Source of the DNA: Streptomyces sp. NBC_01294 | GTDB lineage: Bacteria > Actinomycetota > Actinomycetes > Streptomycetales > Streptomycetaceae | NCBI RefSeq assembly: GCF_035917235.1 | Contig: NZ_CP108423.1 | Coordinates: 2,108,001 to 2,172,000 of the forward strand | Direction: 5' to 3' | Length of the DNA: 64,000 nucleotides | In this document: piece after piece, positions 47,581 to 55,782 of the stretch | How the letters are laid out: each line of letters opens with the position of its first letter | Position numbering within the stretch: the stretch's first letter is position 1 | Position numbers and translations under genes: made by a program | Notes under the pieces: model-generated | What the model was told of the DNA's origin: nothing | What the model saw: the letters and a program-made list of their open reading frames with translations, nothing else | The model's database searches: none

Positions 47581-48374
47581 GCGTTCATCCCGTCACGCCA
47601 GGCGATCCACCGCCGGAGCGTCCCCAGATCGAATGCGGGGCCGCCCGCGCCGACGATGAACAGCGAGACACCGAGTTCGTGCAGCTCGGTCCCGAGTTCG
47701 TTCGGGTCGCCCTCGTGCGCGGCCAGGCCGGACACGCTGGTCGACACCTCGATCTCGGCCGGATCCCGGCCCACGTCCGCGCAGTGCCTGTGCAGGACGG
47801 ACAGCTTGTGCCGAACCGTCGCCGGATCGTGGAAGGCGTGCCAGATGTCCGCGTGTTCGGCGACGAGGCGCAGGGTGCGCTTCTCGCCTCCCCCGCCGAG
47901 CAGCAGGGGCAGCTTCCCGGCCGGCGCCGGGTTGAGCCGCGACAGCCGGGACTTCACCCGCGGGATCGCCGCAGCGAGTTCCCGGAGCCGTTCGCCGTCG
48001 GAGCCGAACGGGTAGCCGTAGTCGGTGAAGTCCTTCTCGTACCAGCCGGAGCCCAGGCCGAGCATGGCCCGGCCGCCGCTGATGTGGTCGACCGTGCGTG
48101 CCATGTCCGCGAGCAGATCAGGATTGCGGTACCCGACGCAGCTCACCAGCGGTCCGAGCTGCACCGTCGAGGTGGACTCGGCCAGCGCCGCGAGGACCGT
48201 CCAGCATTCGAAGTGCTGCCCCTCCGGATCGCCGGTGAGCGGGAAGAAGTGGTCCCAGATGAAGATCGCGTCCGCGCCGAGCGCCTCGGCTTCGGCTGCG
48301 GTCCGGCGGATCGACGCGTAGTCGGCGTGCTCGGGCTGCAGCTGCAGCCCGATGCGTACGGGCCGCCCGCTCAT
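47577..48374 (-). CDS. LLM class flavin/F420-dependent oxidoreductase
   Basis: This 265-residue TIM-barrel protein belongs to the luciferase-like monooxygenase superfamily, F420-type: VRIGLQLQPEHADYASIRRTAAEAEALGADAIFIWDHFFP, TVQLGPLVSCVGYRNPDLLADMARTVDHISGGRAMLGLGSGWYEKDFTDYGYPF and LPLLLGGGGEKRTLRLVAEHADIWHAF. The GSGWYEKDF motif is typical of actinobacterial F420 enzymes, which transfer hydride to imines, enones or ketones. Its ATG overlaps the stop of the PhyH gene (ATGA). In the cluster it is a candidate reductase for an imine or unsaturated intermediate. Confidence 0.88.
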   Translation of the reverse strand: MSGRPVRIGLQLQPEHADYASIRRTAAEAEALGADAIFIWDHFFPLTGDPEGQHFECWTVLAALAESTSTVQLGPLVSCVGYRNPDLLADMARTVDHISGGRAMLGLGSGWYEKDFTDYGYPFGSDGERLRELAAAIPRVKSRLSRLNPAPAGKLPLLLGGGGEKRTLRLVAEHADIWHAFHDPATVRHKLSVLHRHCADVGRDPAEIEVSTSVSGLAAHEGDPNELGTELHELGVSLFIVGAGGPAFDLGTLRRWIAWRDGMNA

Positions 48375-49180
48375 GCCGCTCCGCCGTACTCGGCGAAGGT
48401 CAGCTCGGTGAACAGCTGCGGGCGGTCCGGCGCCAGGTTCAGCTCCCGGGCCCGCCTGAGCATGTAGCGCCAGTACGGCTTGACCGGCGGCCACAGCGGG
48501 CCGACCTCGCAGTAGGAGGCGTCGACGAAGTAGCGCGGCTTGCCGAGCCCGCCCGGGCGGGGCCGGCGGGCGTGGAAGAGGGCCGAGTGCAGTACGACGG
48601 TGCTGCCGGGCGGCAGCTCCTCCAGCACGACCTCGCCGGGCAGCGGGCCGGTGCCCAGGTGCACACGGGCCGTCTTGTCCGCTCGCTCCCGGTGCGACCC
48701 GGGAAGCACCACCAGCGAGGAGGTGTCGGTGCTCAGGCCGTCCAGGTAGTGCAGGGCGTGGATCATGGTCGCCGAGCGGTCGGTCTGCGTGCTGTGCTCG
48801 TAGTCGTGGTGCCAGGGCTTGCCGGGCACGTCCGGGGCCTGGCGGTCGCTGTGCAGGTGGTGGAACGCGTAGGGCGCGCCCATCAGCTGGTCGAGTATCC
48901 CCAGTAGCGGGGACCAGGTGATCAGCTCGCCGTGGGCGGGCAACTCGAGCTCCATGACCGGCGGGACGCCGAACTTCTCCGGGTCCTTCACCGAGTCGAT
49001 GGAACGCGCCCGCAGGCCGTCGTCCACCCACCGGTCGACCTCGGGCTTCATCCGGGCGACCAGGTCCCGGTCGAGGAAGCCGGGCAGGATCAGGTAGCCG
49101 AGCTCCTCGAACTGCCGCAGCTGATCGGGACGCAAGGCAGTCGGCTTGTCGTGGGCGAGCAGAAGAGCGTTCGGTGTCAT
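48371..49180 (-). CDS. Phytanoyl-CoA dioxygenase-like Fe(II)/2-oxoglutarate oxygenase
   Basis: This 269-residue protein has the PhyH layout: FEELGYLILPGFLDRDLVARM at the N-terminus, the iron ligands HxD in GKPWHHDYEHST, the distal His in VVLHSALFHARRPRPGG and an Arg nearby to hold 2-oxoglutarate. Such enzymes hydroxylate aliphatic carbons, including in amino acids and cyclic metabolites. It is the second Fe(II) oxygenase of the island and differs from the one at 34525. The ATG at 49180 lies 20 bases before the alditol-oxidase-like stop in the same operon. Confidence 0.85.
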   Translation of the reverse strand: MTPNALLLAHDKPTALRPDQLRQFEELGYLILPGFLDRDLVARMKPEVDRWVDDGLRARSIDSVKDPEKFGVPPVMELELPAHGELITWSPLLGILDQLMGAPYAFHHLHSDRQAPDVPGKPWHHDYEHSTQTDRSATMIHALHYLDGLSTDTSSLVVLPGSHRERADKTARVHLGTGPLPGEVVLEELPPGSTVVLHSALFHARRPRPGGLGKPRYFVDASYCEVGPLWPPVKPYWRYMLRRARELNLAPDRPQLFTELTFAEYGGAA

Positions 49181-49199
49181 CGCATTACCCCCAGGGGTT

Positions 49200-50450
49200 C
49201 TACAGATCGGTGAACAATTGATCGATGAACGCGGAACGGAACTTGCCGTCCGGATCGTGCTTCTCGGCGAGGCGGGCGAAGTCCGCCGCGCGCGGATAGC
49301 CGGCGGTGATCCGCTCGGCCGGGGTCTCGGTGAGCTTGGCCCAGTGCGGCCGGGCGCCCAGGGGCATCAGCTGTTCCTCGATGGCGGCGATCACCGGCCG
49401 TACCGAGGGCAGGTCCTTGAGCCAGGTGAAGTGGAAGGTGACGGTGTCCCGTCCGTACGCGGAGCTCAGCCACAGGTCGTCGCCGCGGACCGTGCGCACC
49501 TCGGCGATGTGCAGCACCGGGGCGATCCGGTCGGCCAGCGCCCGGATCGCGGCGAACGCGGTGGCAGCCTGGCTCCGGGGCAGGAAGTACTCCGACTGCA
49601 ACTCCTCACCGGCGCCGGGCGTGAGCTCGGGCCGGAAGTGCGGCAGCCGCTGGTACCAGGGGCCGGGCACGCCCAACTGCTCGGTGCTGGACGCGGGATC
49701 GACCCCGGGCACCGGGTGCACCGGCGCGGCCGCCTGACGTCCGCGCCCCCAGCGGGAATCGGGCCGGTCGGTACGGCGCTTGAGCCACACCGATCCGTGA
49801 CCACTGCGCCAGTCGGTGAACAGGCTGACGCTGTAGGCGGCACCGAACACCGCGTCCACGTCTTCCGCGACCTCGTCCAGCGGCACGTCCGGGCAGACCG
49901 TCTGCGCGACTTGGTAGGCCGGTTCGACGTCCAGGGTGAGCCGGGTGACCACGCCCAGCGCGCCCAGCGCCACCACCGTGCCGGCGAACTCGTCGGCGTG
50001 CGTGTCCCGTCCCAGTTCGACGAGGTCACCCTCCGGACCGACGAGCTCCAGGCCGGACACCGCCGCGGCCAGACAGCGCTGGCCGTCACCCGAACCATGG
50101 GTTCCGGTGGCCACCGAGCCTGCCACCGAAATGTGCGGGAGGGAGGCCATGTTGCCGAGCGCATAGCCCGCCCGGTGCAGGTACGGCGCCAGCTCGGCGT
50201 AACGCGTGCCCGCCGACACCGTCACGGTGCCGGCCTCCGGGTTCAGCAGCATCGACTCCGCGAGCCCGTCCAGCCGGACGAGGTCACCCGTGGTGTCGGC
50301 GACCCCGCTGAACGAGTGCCGGGTGCCCAGCGCGCGGATCCGGTCGGTGCGGGCGACGAGCGCACGCAGTTCGTCGACCGTGCGCGGGCGGTGCACCCGG
50401 CGCGCGCCGTAGGTCAGGCTGCTCGCCCAGTTGCTCATCGTCTCGGACAT
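49200..50450 (-). CDS. Alditol oxidase-like FAD-linked oxidase
   Basis: This 416-residue protein closely resembles streptomycete alditol/xylitol oxidase (AldO): NWASSLTYGARRVHRPRTVDELRALV, LGTRHSFSGVADT with the His (residue 45) that binds FAD covalently in AldO, SLPHISVAGSVATGTHGSG, the VSLFTDWRSGHGSVWLKRRTD segment and HFTWLKDLPSV near the active site. AldO oxidises the terminal primary alcohol of polyols to an aldehyde with O2, giving H2O2. The ATG at 50450 is chosen; a GTG at 50459 overlaps the deacetylase stop and would add three residues. It may supply an aldehyde for the class III aminotransferase. Confidence 0.88.
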   Translation of the reverse strand: MSETMSNWASSLTYGARRVHRPRTVDELRALVARTDRIRALGTRHSFSGVADTTGDLVRLDGLAESMLLNPEAGTVTVSAGTRYAELAPYLHRAGYALGNMASLPHISVAGSVATGTHGSGDGQRCLAAAVSGLELVGPEGDLVELGRDTHADEFAGTVVALGALGVVTRLTLDVEPAYQVAQTVCPDVPLDEVAEDVDAVFGAAYSVSLFTDWRSGHGSVWLKRRTDRPDSRWGRGRQAAAPVHPVPGVDPASSTEQLGVPGPWYQRLPHFRPELTPGAGEELQSEYFLPRSQAATAFAAIRALADRIAPVLHIAEVRTVRGDDLWLSSAYGRDTVTFHFTWLKDLPSVRPVIAAIEEQLMPLGARPHWAKLTETPAERITAGYPRAADFARLAEKHDPDGKFRSAFIDQLFTDL

Positions 50451-50455
50451 CGCGG

Positions 50456-51532
50456 TCACCGCTTCCCACCGGCGAGTGCGGCGGCGGGTACGGGTGCCGG
50501 TGCCGGTGCCGGTGCGCCCAGCTGCTGCTCGACCGGAACGATGCTGTAACCGCGCTCCAGCAGCCCCTCGATCATCGGCGCCAGGGCCGCCACCGTCTGC
50601 GAGCGGTCGCCGCCGCTGTCGTGCAGCAGCACGATGGAGCCGGGCCGGGCCTGCTCGACCACGCCGGTGGCAATGGTGTCCGCGCCGGGCATCTGCCAGT
50701 CGTCCGGGGCGACGTCCCACAGCACGGTGGTGAGCCCCGATTCGGCCAGCCAGCCGAGCACTTCCGGAGTGCGCGAGCCGTACGGGGGCCGGAAGAGGGT
50801 GGGTGCCCGGCCACCGGCGGCCGCGGCGATCGCCTCGTTGGTGCGGTCCAGCTGCTCGACGAGCTGGGGCCGCGTCAGTTCGAAGAGCATGGGATGCGAC
50901 CACGTGTGGTTCCCGATCCCGTGGCCCTCCTCCAGCATCCGGGCCAGGTACTCGGGATAGGCCGTCGCGTACATGCCGGTACAGAAGAAGGTGGCCGGCA
51001 CGTCGTAGCGTCGCAGGATGTCCAGCACCTGCCCGGTGTAGGGCGGCTGCGGGCCGTCGTCGAAGGTCAGCGAGATCTCCCGGCGCTCGCCGCTGCCCCG
51101 GCTGACGCAGGTACGCCGCTCGGTCCCATCGGCCAGGGCCTGCTCGCTGATGCGGGCGAACTCCGCGAGGTCGGACTCCCGCCCGGTCTGGGTGCCCCGG
51201 TGGCGCTCGAGCCGGGTCAGCGCGCCGAGCCCGCGGCGCGCGGCCGCCGCGATGTCCGCGGCCGGCACCGCGGCGAAGAGCGGGCGCTCCCCCAGGTGTT
51301 GCGGATCCGCGCGGTACACGGTCAGCCCCTCGGCCATCATGCGCCCGTCGAGCACGCCGTTGGTGCTGTCCACGACGGCAGCCAGCTCCCCTGCGAAGCC
51401 GTGCAGGTAGCGGATCAGTTCCTGGGTGTGCCGGGGGCCGAACAGCCGTGACGGCCGCCGCCGCTCCCCGCGCTCGTCGATGACGTCCACCGTGAAGCCG
51501 TCGGCGCTCCAGGAGATTCCCGAATAGAGCAT
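50456..51532 (-). CDS. NodB-type polysaccharide deacetylase with extra N-terminal domain
   Basis: This 358-residue protein has the NodB deacetylase domain in its C-terminal two-thirds: SLTFDDGPQPPYT, GIGNHTWSHPML (zinc ligands Asp, His, His), TLFRPPYGSRTPEVLGWLAESGL and SIVLLHDSGGDRSQT. The first ~130 residues form a separate domain (MLYSGISWSADGFTVDVIDERG, then LAAVVDSTNGVLDGRMMAEGLTVYRAD) resembling an RNase-H-like fold by its alternating strands and acidic residues; I cannot name it. There is no signal peptide, so it probably acts in the cytosol on an N-acetylated intermediate. The ATG lies after GGGGGG and heads the leftward operon. Confidence 0.85.
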   Translation of the reverse strand: MLYSGISWSADGFTVDVIDERGERRRPSRLFGPRHTQELIRYLHGFAGELAAVVDSTNGVLDGRMMAEGLTVYRADPQHLGERPLFAAVPAADIAAAARRGLGALTRLERHRGTQTGRESDLAEFARISEQALADGTERRTCVSRGSGERREISLTFDDGPQPPYTGQVLDILRRYDVPATFFCTGMYATAYPEYLARMLEEGHGIGNHTWSHPMLFELTRPQLVEQLDRTNEAIAAAAGGRAPTLFRPPYGSRTPEVLGWLAESGLTTVLWDVAPDDWQMPGADTIATGVVEQARPGSIVLLHDSGGDRSQTVAALAPMIEGLLERGYSIVPVEQQLGAPAPAPAPVPAAALAGGKR

Positions 51533-51544
51533 CTGCCCCCCAGC

Positions 51545-51581
51545 TTGGCAATTTAATGTCAACATGTGTCAGATTTGCCAG
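51545..51581 (-). promoter_or_regulatory. TTGGCAA/TTGCCAG motifs in the leader of the deacetylase operon
   Basis: TTGGCAA lies at 51545-51551 and TTGCCAG at 51575-51581, 30 bases apart centre to centre and in opposite orientation. They fall between the predicted promoter and the deacetylase start, as expected for an operator using the island's common half-site. Confidence 0.6.
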
Positions 51582-51631
51582 CACATCAGCACTGGTCCAC
51601 CGCACGTGAGCTCAGCCACGCGGCCCCACGA

Positions 51632-51659
51632 GCATTAATGATTGGCACAGTGATGTCAA
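51632..51659 (-). promoter_or_regulatory. Probable sigma-70-type promoter of the deacetylase operon
   Basis: Read on the minus strand, TTGACA (51659-51654) is followed after 16 bases by TAATGC (51637-51632). TTGGCAC sits inside the spacer region and AGGCAA-N5-TTGCCT (51664-51680) lies immediately upstream, so the core promoter is flanked by the island motif. Confidence 0.6.
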
Positions 51660-51680
51660 GATGAGGCAATAAACTTGCCT
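51642..51680. promoter_or_regulatory. TTGGCAC and AGGCAA/TTGCCT inverted repeat at the promoter
   Basis: TTGGCAC (51642-51648) and the inverted repeat AGGCAA-TAAAC-TTGCCT (51664-51680) flank the -35 box of the deacetylase promoter. The half-sites match those near the regulator gene and the central divergent promoters. Confidence 0.6.
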
Positions 51681-51832
51681 GAGACTGACCGCGGTTCGCC
51701 GGCATCGGGGCAGGGCCGGGTCACCGGCGGCGCGGGGCCCGGGCTTGCCTCGATCAGGTGCGGCAGCGACCGGGCGACGCGCCGGCAGTCGTCAGGCAGC
51801 CCTGAGGGCAGCCTGAGGGCAGCCCTGATCGC

Positions 51833-51858
51833 CCTGACGCGTCATGTGACACGTCAGG
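51833..51858. promoter_or_regulatory. 26-base imperfect palindrome downstream of the relA/spoT-type gene
   Basis: Two 12-base arms beginning CCTGACGCGTCA, with one mismatch and a 2-base centre. It may be a terminator for the leftward relA/spoT-type gene, whose stop is about 105 bases away, or an operator; no T tract follows. Confidence 0.45.
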
Positions 51859-51962
51859 GTCTTGAGGTGTCTACGTGCGACGTCTTCCATCACCTCGGTG
51901 CACGTGAACCAAGGACGTCCCGTCCGGCCTGCGGGCGGCCGACGCTACGTTGACGCCACCGC

Positions 51963-54053
51963 TCAGGCCCGGCGGACGTCGTACACGCCCGGCACGTCCC
52001 GCATCGCCCGCATCAGGGCGGGCAGTCCGGCCGCGTCGGGCAGTTGCAGGGTGTAGCTGTGCCGGACCCGCTGCTCGACCGGGGGCTCCACGGTCGCGGA
52101 GACCACCTCGACCCCTTCGCGGGCGATGGCCTCGGTCAGGTCGGCCAGCAGATGGGGGCGGCCGAACGATTCAGCGAGCAGGGTGACCCGGCAGTCCGCC
52201 GTGGCCCGCCAGTGGACGGCGACGGAGGTGCGGCCCACGGCCTGCATCTGCGCCACCGCCGCGCAGTGGATGCGGTGCACGGTGACGGCCCCGCCGCGGA
52301 CCAGGAAGCCGGCGACGGCGTCCGGCGGGACCGGGGTGCAGCACCCGGCCAGCCGCACGGTGGCGTCCGGCAGGTCGGCGACCGCATTGCCCCCGCCGCC
52401 CCGGGCCCCGACCACCGACAGCGGCGCCCGCGCGGCCGAGGTGGTGGCCATGGCCCGGTCGGGATGGGAATCGAGCCAGCTGCTGATGGCGATCCGGGCG
52501 GCCGGGGTCTTCGCGTGGTCCAGCCATTCGGCGGCGGGCCCCGAGGAGGCGTCCTGCGCGAGGAGCAGCTGCACGGTGTCCCCGTCGGACAGCGGGGAGG
52601 ACAGCGAGGTGAGGCGCCCGTTGACACGGGCGCCGATACAGCCGTGGGCCGCCTCGCCGTGCTGCGCGTAGGCGGCGTCGATACAGCTGGCCCCCGCCGG
52701 CAGGCTGATCGTGCCGGTGGCGCTGCCGTCCTCCCGGAACACGGTGATCTCCCGGTCCTGGGCGAGCTCGGCGCGGAGCACGCTCCAGAAGGTGTCGGGG
52801 TCGGGCGCGGACTGCTGCCAGTCGAGCAGCCTGGACAGCCAGCCGGGGCGCGTGGGGTCCACCCGCTCCTCGTCCGGGTCGGCGGCGGCGTCCGGTGTCG
52901 CGGTGGCGTACGGGTTGCCGAGCGCCACCACGCCGGCCTCCGCGACCCGGTGCATCTGCCGGGTCCGCACGATGACCTCGGCCACGTAGCCCTCGGGCGT
53001 GGCGACGGCGGTGTGCAGCGACTGGTAGAGGTTGAACTTCGGGGTGGCGATGAAGTCCTTGAACTCCGAGATGACGGGGGTGAAGCAGGTGTGCAACTCC
53101 CCCAGGACCGCGTAGCAGTCGGCGTTCTCGCCGACGAGGACGAGGATGCGGCCGAAGTCGGAGCCGCGCAGTTCGCCGCGCATCCGGGCGATCCGGTGCA
53201 CGGAGACGAAGTGCCGCGGCCGGACCTGTACCTCGGCGGCGATGCCGGCGTCGCGCAGGACGGCCCGTACGGAGTCGGCGATGGCGGGCAGCGGGTCGCT
53301 CTCCCCGGCGTGGGCGGCGATGAGCGCGCGGGTGCTCTCGTATTCCTCGGGGTGCAGGATCGCGAAGACGAGGTCTTCCAGCTCGGTCTTGAGGGCCTGG
53401 ACTCCGAGCCGTTCGGCCAGCGGGATGAGCACGTCGCGGGTGACCTTCGCGATGCGGGCCTGCTTCTCGGGGCGCATCACGCCCAGGGTGCGCATGTTGT
53501 GCAGCCGGTCGGCGAGTTTGATGGACATGACGCGGACGTCGTTGCCGGTGGCGACGAGCATCTTGCGGAAGGTCTCGGGTTCGGCGGCGGCGCCGTAGTC
53601 GATCTTCTCCACCTTGGTGACGCCGTCGACGATGAAACAGACCTCGTCGCCGAACTCCGCTCGGACCTGATCGAGGGTCACGTCCGTGTCCTCGACGGTG
53701 TCGTGGAGCAGGGAGGCCGTCAAGGTGGTGGTCTCGGCGCCGAGTTCGGCGAGGATCAGGGTGACGGCGAGCGGATGTGTGATGTACGGCTCACCACTTT
53801 TTCGCATCTGACCGCGGTGCGAGGTCTCCGCGAGGAGGTACGCCCGTCGCAGAACGGACAGATCGGCGTCCGGATGGTGGGCACGGTGCGCCTCGGCGAC
53901 GTGGCCGATCGCGTCCGGGAGCCGGTCGCGGGACGTGGGACCGAGCAGGGCCGCGCGCCCGAGTCGGCGCAGATCGAGCCTGGTCCGGCCGCGTCTGCGG
54001 AGCTCAGGGCGCGCTTCGGGGTGTGCTTCGGGGTTCGTGGCCTCTGCACTCAT
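51963..54053 (-). CDS. Bifunctional RelA/SpoT-type (p)ppGpp synthetase/hydrolase, second copy type (RshA-like)
   Basis: This 696-residue protein has an HD hydrolase domain (ETSHRGQMRKSGEPYITHPLAV, ASLLHDTVEDTD, LADRLHNMRTL) and a synthetase domain (VISEFKDFIATPKFNLYQSLHTAV). A TGS domain (EITVFREDGSATGTISLPAGASCIDAAYAQH) and a C-terminal ACT domain (RVTLLAESFGRPHLLADLTEAIAREGVEV) follow, with the Cys pair RLAGCCTPVPPDAVAGF between them. It makes or breaks the stringent alarmone. The synthetase domain lacks some of the residues of the main RelA, and the position next to dapF fits the second streptomycete homologue (RshA). GGAGGT lies before the ATG at 54053. It borders the accessory island. 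Confidence 0.92.
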   Translation of the reverse strand: MSAEATNPEAHPEARPELRRRGRTRLDLRRLGRAALLGPTSRDRLPDAIGHVAEAHRAHHPDADLSVLRRAYLLAETSHRGQMRKSGEPYITHPLAVTLILAELGAETTTLTASLLHDTVEDTDVTLDQVRAEFGDEVCFIVDGVTKVEKIDYGAAAEPETFRKMLVATGNDVRVMSIKLADRLHNMRTLGVMRPEKQARIAKVTRDVLIPLAERLGVQALKTELEDLVFAILHPEEYESTRALIAAHAGESDPLPAIADSVRAVLRDAGIAAEVQVRPRHFVSVHRIARMRGELRGSDFGRILVLVGENADCYAVLGELHTCFTPVISEFKDFIATPKFNLYQSLHTAVATPEGYVAEVIVRTRQMHRVAEAGVVALGNPYATATPDAAADPDEERVDPTRPGWLSRLLDWQQSAPDPDTFWSVLRAELAQDREITVFREDGSATGTISLPAGASCIDAAYAQHGEAAHGCIGARVNGRLTSLSSPLSDGDTVQLLLAQDASSGPAAEWLDHAKTPAARIAISSWLDSHPDRAMATTSAARAPLSVVGARGGGGNAVADLPDATVRLAGCCTPVPPDAVAGFLVRGGAVTVHRIHCAAVAQMQAVGRTSVAVHWRATADCRVTLLAESFGRPHLLADLTEAIAREGVEVVSATVEPPVEQRVRHSYTLQLPDAAGLPALMRAMRDVPGVYDVRRA

Positions 54054-54193
54054 GGGCACCTCCGGCGGCTTCGACCGGCGGTGGTGGGCATGGGGTGCGC
54101 CCTCAGGGCCGGTGCCTGATGTTACCGACCCCACCACGTGGCGCAGTCCACCTCTCGCTCAGCGTGAAACGGATCACCCATTAGAGGGAAGCT

Positions 54194-55069
54194 TCAGCCG
54201 AAAGCCGTTTCGGTGAGCCAGGCCTCGTCGAACTCGCCCGCAGCCACGATCACGGCGGGTCCGGTCATGTCGATCTGCCCGTCGGGGTGTTCGGTGATGA
54301 CGAGGGTTCCGCCCGGGAGGTCGACGGTGTACGAGACCGGTTCGCCGGTGGCGGCCGGGTCCGCGCCGTCGCGGCGGATGGCGGCCACGGCGACGGCGCA
54401 GGCGCCGGTGCCGCAGGAGCGGGTCTCGCCGGAGCCGCGCTCGTGGACGCGCATGGCGACGTGCCGGGGGCCGCGGTCGACGACGAACTCGACGTTGACA
54501 CCCGTCGGGTAGGCGGACGCCGGGCTGAAGGGCGGGGCGGTGAACAGGTTCCCGGCGTCGTCGAGGCTTTCAACGAAGGCCACGGCGTGCGGGTTCCCCA
54601 TGTTCACGTTGCGCGCGGGCCAGCTCCGCGATCCGACGCTGACCGTGACCTCGCCCTCGGGGAGCTCGGCGCGGCCCATGGAGACGGTGACGTCGCCCCT
54701 CTTGTCGAGGTGCACGCGCTTGACGCCGCCGCGGGTGGCGACCGAGAGGTCCCCGGGCTCGACGTGTCCGGCGTACTGGAGGTAGCGGGCGAAGACGCGC
54801 ACGCCGTTGCCGCACATCTCGGCGATGGAGCCGTCGCTGTTGCGGTAGTCCATGAACCACTCCGCCTCGTCGGCCAGGTGCGCCGCCTCGGGGTGCGCGG
54901 CGGACCGGACGACGTGCAGGACGCCGTCCGCGCCGATCCCGGCCCGCCGGTCGCACAGCTTCGCGACGGCGGATGCGGGCAGCTCGACGGCGTTGTCCGG
55001 GTCCGGGACGATCACGAAGTCGTTCTCGGTGCCGTGGCCCTTGAGGAAGGAGAGGGTGGTCTGCGTCAC
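54194..55069 (-). CDS. dapF: Diaminopimelate epimerase
   Basis: This 291-residue enzyme interconverts LL- and meso-diaminopimelate for lysine and peptidoglycan synthesis. Both catalytic cysteines are visible: MDYRNSDGSIAEMCGNGVRVFARYL and RGSGETRSCGTGACAVAV. FLKGHGTENDFVIVPD opens the protein and NMGNPHAVAFVES is conserved. The GTG start at 55069 follows GGGCGG. Streptomyces peptidoglycan uses LL-DAP, and this epimerase supplies the meso form for lysine. Confidence 0.96.
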   Translation of the reverse strand: MTQTTLSFLKGHGTENDFVIVPDPDNAVELPASAVAKLCDRRAGIGADGVLHVVRSAAHPEAAHLADEAEWFMDYRNSDGSIAEMCGNGVRVFARYLQYAGHVEPGDLSVATRGGVKRVHLDKRGDVTVSMGRAELPEGEVTVSVGSRSWPARNVNMGNPHAVAFVESLDDAGNLFTAPPFSPASAYPTGVNVEFVVDRGPRHVAMRVHERGSGETRSCGTGACAVAVAAIRRDGADPAATGEPVSYTVDLPGGTLVITEHPDGQIDMTGPAVIVAAGEFDEAWLTETAFG

Positions 55070-55137
55070 CCGCCCATGGTACCGAGCCCCTGCTCAGAGG
55101 CGCGGAGCGGTCCAGTGGGCGGAGCCGGCCCGTGCGG

Positions 55138-55656
55138 TCAGCGGAGCCGGGCCACCCGATAGACGGCGAGGCCTACGACGGTCAGTGCGACCACGGCGTA
55201 CAGCGCGGCCATGCGCCAGTCGGGGCGGCGGCCGCTCCCGCGGGCCGGGAGCCCGGGCCACGAGTGGCCGACCCGGCGGGCGGCCATCATTCCCCAGCCT
55301 CCGGCGCAGCAGCTGATGAGGAAGCCGAGCATGGCGACCACGGCTCCGCCGTCGCCGAACTCGAAGGCGAGCGGGAAGGCGAACATCAGGGAACCGGTGG
55401 CGGCGAGCATCGCGATCGGGGCGATCTGCCACAGGCGCAGGCGGCGCTGCGGACGCAGTTCGACCTCGAACGCGGGGACGGCGGCCGCCTCCGCCTCGGC
55501 GGAGTCCGGGGTGTCCGGGCCGTCGGGGGTCAGCCGCGAGGGGTCGGCGGGCAGCCCGAGCCCCGCGGGCTCGCCCGTCCCGCCCAGAAGCGTCGGGTCC
55601 GCTTCCCGCCGGGTGTCGTCCCGCCCGGTGTCACGAGGGCCGGCCTCCATCGCCAC
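55138..55656 (-). CDS. Small conserved membrane protein of unknown function
   Basis: This 172-residue protein (GTG start at 55656; ATG at 55650 possible) has an acidic, Pro-rich soluble N-terminus of ~75 residues (GPDTPDSAEAEAAAVPAFEVELRP). Three hydrophobic stretches follow: IAPIAMLAATGSLMFAFPLAF, GAVVAMLGFLISCCAGGWGMMA and the C-terminal MAALYAVVALTVVGLAVYRVA. It lies between miaA and dapF on the same strand, the usual place of such a protein in Streptomyces. No enzymatic motif is visible. Confidence 0.7.
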   Translation of the reverse strand: MAMEAGPRDTGRDDTRREADPTLLGGTGEPAGLGLPADPSRLTPDGPDTPDSAEAEAAAVPAFEVELRPQRRLRLWQIAPIAMLAATGSLMFAFPLAFEFGDGGAVVAMLGFLISCCAGGWGMMAARRVGHSWPGLPARGSGRRPDWRMAALYAVVALTVVGLAVYRVARLR

Positions 55657-55782
55657 GCGCCCTCCCCACTCGGACTCAGTACGCCGCCATGCATCGCGGG
55701 TGATCGCACCCGCTGAAGTTTGATGATGGCACGCCCCCGGCCCCGCTACGGGCGCACGGGGCGTCCCGATGCCATCACGTGA

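Larger units (their letters stand above)
51533..51962. other. Right-hand control region and boundary of the island
   Basis: This 430-base gap has no gene. Its left part is A/T-rich and carries the promoter and TTGCCA-type motifs for the leftward deacetylase operon. Its right part has short GGGCAGCC(C)TGA repeats at 51799-51828 and a 26-base imperfect palindrome, then GC-rich sequence up to the stop of the relA/spoT-type gene. No attachment site or tRNA remnant is visible. Confidence 0.6.
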
